DNA of 23,928 nucleotides from positions 1 to 23,928 of the forward strand of contig CAUJFM010000374.1 of the NCBI GenBank assembly GCA_963169595.1, given 5' to 3'. The translations under genes were made by a program, and so were the position numbers. The DNA comes from Bacteroidota bacterium. GTDB taxonomy: Bacteria > Bacteroidota > Bacteroidia > Flavobacteriales_F > PHOS-HE28. Positions 22,253-23,928 of the stretch are shown one piece after another. Numbering within the stretch: position 1 is the first letter of the stretch; each line of letters begins with the position of its first letter. The notes below the pieces were generated by a model. The model was given only the letters and a program-made list of their open reading frames with translations, made no database searches and was not told the DNA's origin.

Positions 22253-23928
22253 ATGTCCGCTGTCTCAGCCCCTCCCTACGTCCCCAAGCACAAGATCCGC
22301 GTTGTTACCGCCGCCTCGCTCTTCGATGGGCATGATGCGGCGATAAACATCATGCGGCGCATCATCCAGGCCACCGGCGCCGAGGTGATCCACCTGGGGC
22401 ACGACCGCAGTGTGGAGGACGTGGTGAACACCGCGATCCAGGAGGATGCCCACGCCATCGCCATGACCAGCTACCAGGGCGGGCACATGGAGTATTTCAA
22501 GTACATGTACGACCTGCTGAAGGAGAAGGGCGCGGGGCACATCAAGATCTTCGGCGGGGGAGGAGGGACCATCCTTCCCGAGGAGATCAAGGAGCTGGAG
22601 GCCTACGGCATCGGGCGCATCTACCACCCGGACGATGGCCGTGCCATGGGCCTACAGGGCATGATCAACGACATGCTGGAGAAGGCCGACTATGACCTGA
22701 GCGACCAGGTGAACGGCGAGGCCAAGCAACTGACCACGCACAACTGGACGGCCATCGCCAAGCTGATCAGCACGGCGGAAAACCACCCGGAGGTGTTTGC
22801 CAAGGTGGCCGACGAGATCCACAAGAAGGCCGCAGCGAACAAGGCGCCGGTCCTCGGCATCACCGGCACCGGCGGCGCGGGCAAGAGCAGCATGGTGGAT
22901 GAACTGATCCGCCGTTTCATCCTGGACCAGCCCACGAAGACCATCGGCGTGATCAGCGTGGACCCCAGCAAGCGCAAGACCGGCGGCGCACTGCTGGGCG
23001 ACCGCATCCGCATGAACAGCATCCGCGGCGAGCGGGTGTACATGCGCTCGTTGGCCACGCGCCAGAGCAACCTCGCGCTCAGCAAGCAGGTGAAGGAGGC
23101 CGTGCTGGTGCTGAAAGCCGCGGGCTTCGACCTGATCATCCTCGAAACGAGCGGCATCGGCCAGAGCGACACCGAGATCCTGGACCACAGCGACGTCTCG
23201 CTCTACATCATGACCCCCGAGTTCGGCGCGGCCACGCAGCTGGAGAAGATCGACATGCTCGATTTCGCCGACGTGGTGGCCATCAACAAGTTCGACAAGC
23301 GCGGTGCCCAGGACGCCCTGCGCGACGTGAAGAAGCAGTACAAGCGCAACCACCAGCTGTGGGACGCCAAGGACGAGGACCTGCCCGTGGTGGGCACCAT
23401 CGCCAGCCAGTTCAACGACCCCGGCACCAACACGCTCTATGCGCGCTTGATGAAGAAGATCGCCGAGAAGACGGGCATCGCGCTCGACTCCGCCTTCCAC
23501 GCGCACGACGAGATGAGCGAGAAGGTGTGGATCATACCGCCCGCGAAGAGCCGCTACCTGAGTGAGATCAGCGAGAGCAACAGGCGGTACGACGAGCAAG
23601 TCCGGCGGCAAGCTTCCATCGCTGACCAACTCTACGGACTCTATTCCGCTGTCCTGACATTCGGTGGGCCGGACTTGCTCTCAATTCCTAATTCGCTGAT
23701 TGCTGATTCGAGTGCGCCCAAGAGCGAAGCCCGTGCGAATGAAGGGAATCAGGGATCAGCAATTAGAAATCTCGAAGAGAAATTCGAAGAGATAAGGAAG
23801 GACCTGGATCCCCACCTCTGGAGCATGCTGCAAGGCTGGAGCGAAGAGGAGAAGAGGTATTCCGGTGAGTTCTACACCTACACCGTGCGCGGCAAGGAGA
23901 TCAAGGTGCCCAACCACAGCGAGAGCCT
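22253..23928 (+). CDS. icmF: fused B12-dependent acyl-CoA mutase IcmF (isobutyryl-/methylmalonyl-CoA mutase family; 3' partial)
   Basis: Adenosylcobalamin enzyme that rearranges the carbon skeleton of acyl-CoAs (isobutyryl-CoA to butyryl-CoA in IcmF), with its own G-protein chaperone fused in. The frame from ATG 22253 is open to the last base (558 codons), with no stop, so the catalytic TIM-barrel half lies beyond the window. The B12-binding domain is at residues 12-145: the lower-ligand motif has D25 and H27 (SLFDGHDAAINIMRR), and GGGGGTILPEEI is at 101-112. The MeaI/MeaB-type GTPase is at about 165-420: P-loop GTGGAGKS at 205-212, the DPSKRKTGGALLGDR segment, ETSGIGQS, and the guanine-binding NKFD at 345-348. 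Residues 425-558 start the linker to the mutase domain. The linker contains an in-frame insertion of repeat DNA (residues 478-507). The order B12-GTPase-mutase distinguishes IcmF from ordinary MCM. Confidence 0.94.
   Translation, partial: MSAVSAPPYVPKHKIRVVTAASLFDGHDAAINIMRRIIQATGAEVIHLGHDRSVEDVVNTAIQEDAHAIAMTSYQGGHMEYFKYMYDLLKEKGAGHIKIFGGGGGTILPEEIKELEAYGIGRIYHPDDGRAMGLQGMINDMLEKADYDLSDQVNGEAKQLTTHNWTAIAKLISTAENHPEVFAKVADEIHKKAAANKAPVLGITGTGGAGKSSMVDELIRRFILDQPTKTIGVISVDPSKRKTGGALLGDRIRMNSIRGERVYMRSLATRQSNLALSKQVKEAVLVLKAAGFDLIILETSGIGQSDTEILDHSDVSLYIMTPEFGAATQLEKIDMLDFADVVAINKFDKRGAQDALRDVKKQYKRNHQLWDAKDEDLPVVGTIASQFNDPGTNTLYARLMKKIAEKTGIALDSAFHAHDEMSEKVWIIPPAKSRYLSEISESNRRYDEQVRRQASIADQLYGLYSAVLTFGGPDLLSIPNSLIADSSAPKSEARANEGNQGSAIRNLEEKFEEIRKDLDPHLWSMLQGWSEEEKRYSGEFYTYTVRGKEIKVPNHSES
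23594..23680. repeat. perfect 12-bp inverted repeat inside icmF
   Basis: GAGCAAGTCCGG (23594-23605) is matched by CCGGACTTGCTC (23669-23680), 63 bases apart. The second copy stops three bases before the heptanucleotide insertion. It may mark the border of a larger inserted unit or be a chance pairing. Confidence 0.6.
23684..23774. repeat. inverted heptanucleotide repeat element 3, in frame within icmF
   Basis: Left arm 23684-23711: ATTCCTA, ATTCGCT, GATTGCT, GATTCGA. Right arm 23747-23774: AATCAGG, GATCAGC, AATTAGA, AATCTCG. The right arm is close to the reverse complement of the left (one indel and a few changes), around a 35-base GC-rich spacer. The stretch is translated without a stop as residues 478-507 of IcmF, in the linker between the GTPase and mutase domains, and its arms are visibly AT-richer than the flanking gene. 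Confidence 0.75.

Noticed and set aside
22652..23629. 325-codon minus-strand open frame opposite icmF
   Set aside because: IcmF on the plus strand has the B12 and GTPase motifs; the minus frame is a Val/Leu/His-rich shadow.
23684..23774. Heptamer arms in icmF read as a CRISPR array or insertion-sequence ends
   Set aside because: The units are 7 bp, degenerate and without spacers of constant length; no transposase or target duplication is visible.
1..23928. tRNA, rRNA and riboswitch genes
   Set aside because: I looked at all gaps between genes for a T-loop-like GGTTCRANNCC, rRNA segments and a B12 riboswitch box before icmF and saw none; a covariance-model search would be needed to exclude small RNAs.

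Overview
The window is chromosomal DNA from a GC-rich member of the Bacteroidota, most likely a Flavobacteriales-like lineage. This rests on protein families rather than marker RNAs. The evidence is a DUF1501 protein with a type IX secretion (T9SS) C-terminal sorting domain, a Bacteroidota-type LptD, a DUF4260 membrane protein, a SPOR-tailed amidase followed by an MCE/MlaD protein and two Fe-S proteins, and promoter-like sequences of the Bacteroidota TTG / TAnnTTTG type. I see no rRNA, tRNA, CRISPR array, prophage or insertion sequence.

Layout. 1-1920: 3' part of a PIF1-like helicase with a RecQ-type helix-turn-helix tail. 1954-3708 (minus): a secreted OmpA-family protein with an unusual aromatic heptad region. 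3827-7079 (minus): a tightly coupled DUF1800-DUF1501 pair. 7246-7956 (minus): a six-helix membrane protein of unknown function. 8057-9979 (plus): exonuclease III, a DUF4260 protein and a glutamine amidotransferase, separated by short 7-bp-periodic repeats. 9976-12528 (minus): lptD, divergent from a plus-strand run (12587-18296) of amidase, MlaD, membrane Fe-S protein, CCG-domain Fe-S protein, a conserved protein often misnamed 'ABC transporter ATPase', and a small membrane protein. 18624-19265: beta-carbonic anhydrase. 19341-19967 (minus): an anchored unknown protein, divergent from 20154-22031, a TPR/class III adenylyl cyclase. 22253 to the end: 5' part of an icmF-type fused B12-dependent acyl-CoA mutase, which runs off the window and has no stop codon inside it.

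How the genes relate. Cell-envelope functions dominate: LptD (LPS insertion), amidase (peptidoglycan cleavage), MlaD (lipid transport), an OmpA-type peptidoglycan anchor and T9SS/Tat export. The two Fe-S proteins look like a membrane quinone-reactive module built from NarI/HdrC-like and HdrB-like parts, of unknown substrate. Helicase, exonuclease III, amidotransferase, carbonic anhydrase and IcmF are housekeeping or metabolic genes.

The most unusual signals are these. (1) Three short elements are built from degenerate heptanucleotide repeats; two lie between genes and one sits in frame inside icmF. (2) The OmpA-family protein has a Tyr/Phe/Trp residue every seven residues over about 95 residues. 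(3) The DUF1800/DUF1501 pair has export signals on only one partner. (4) Direct DNA repeats lie between two well-formed divergent promoters in front of the cyclase.
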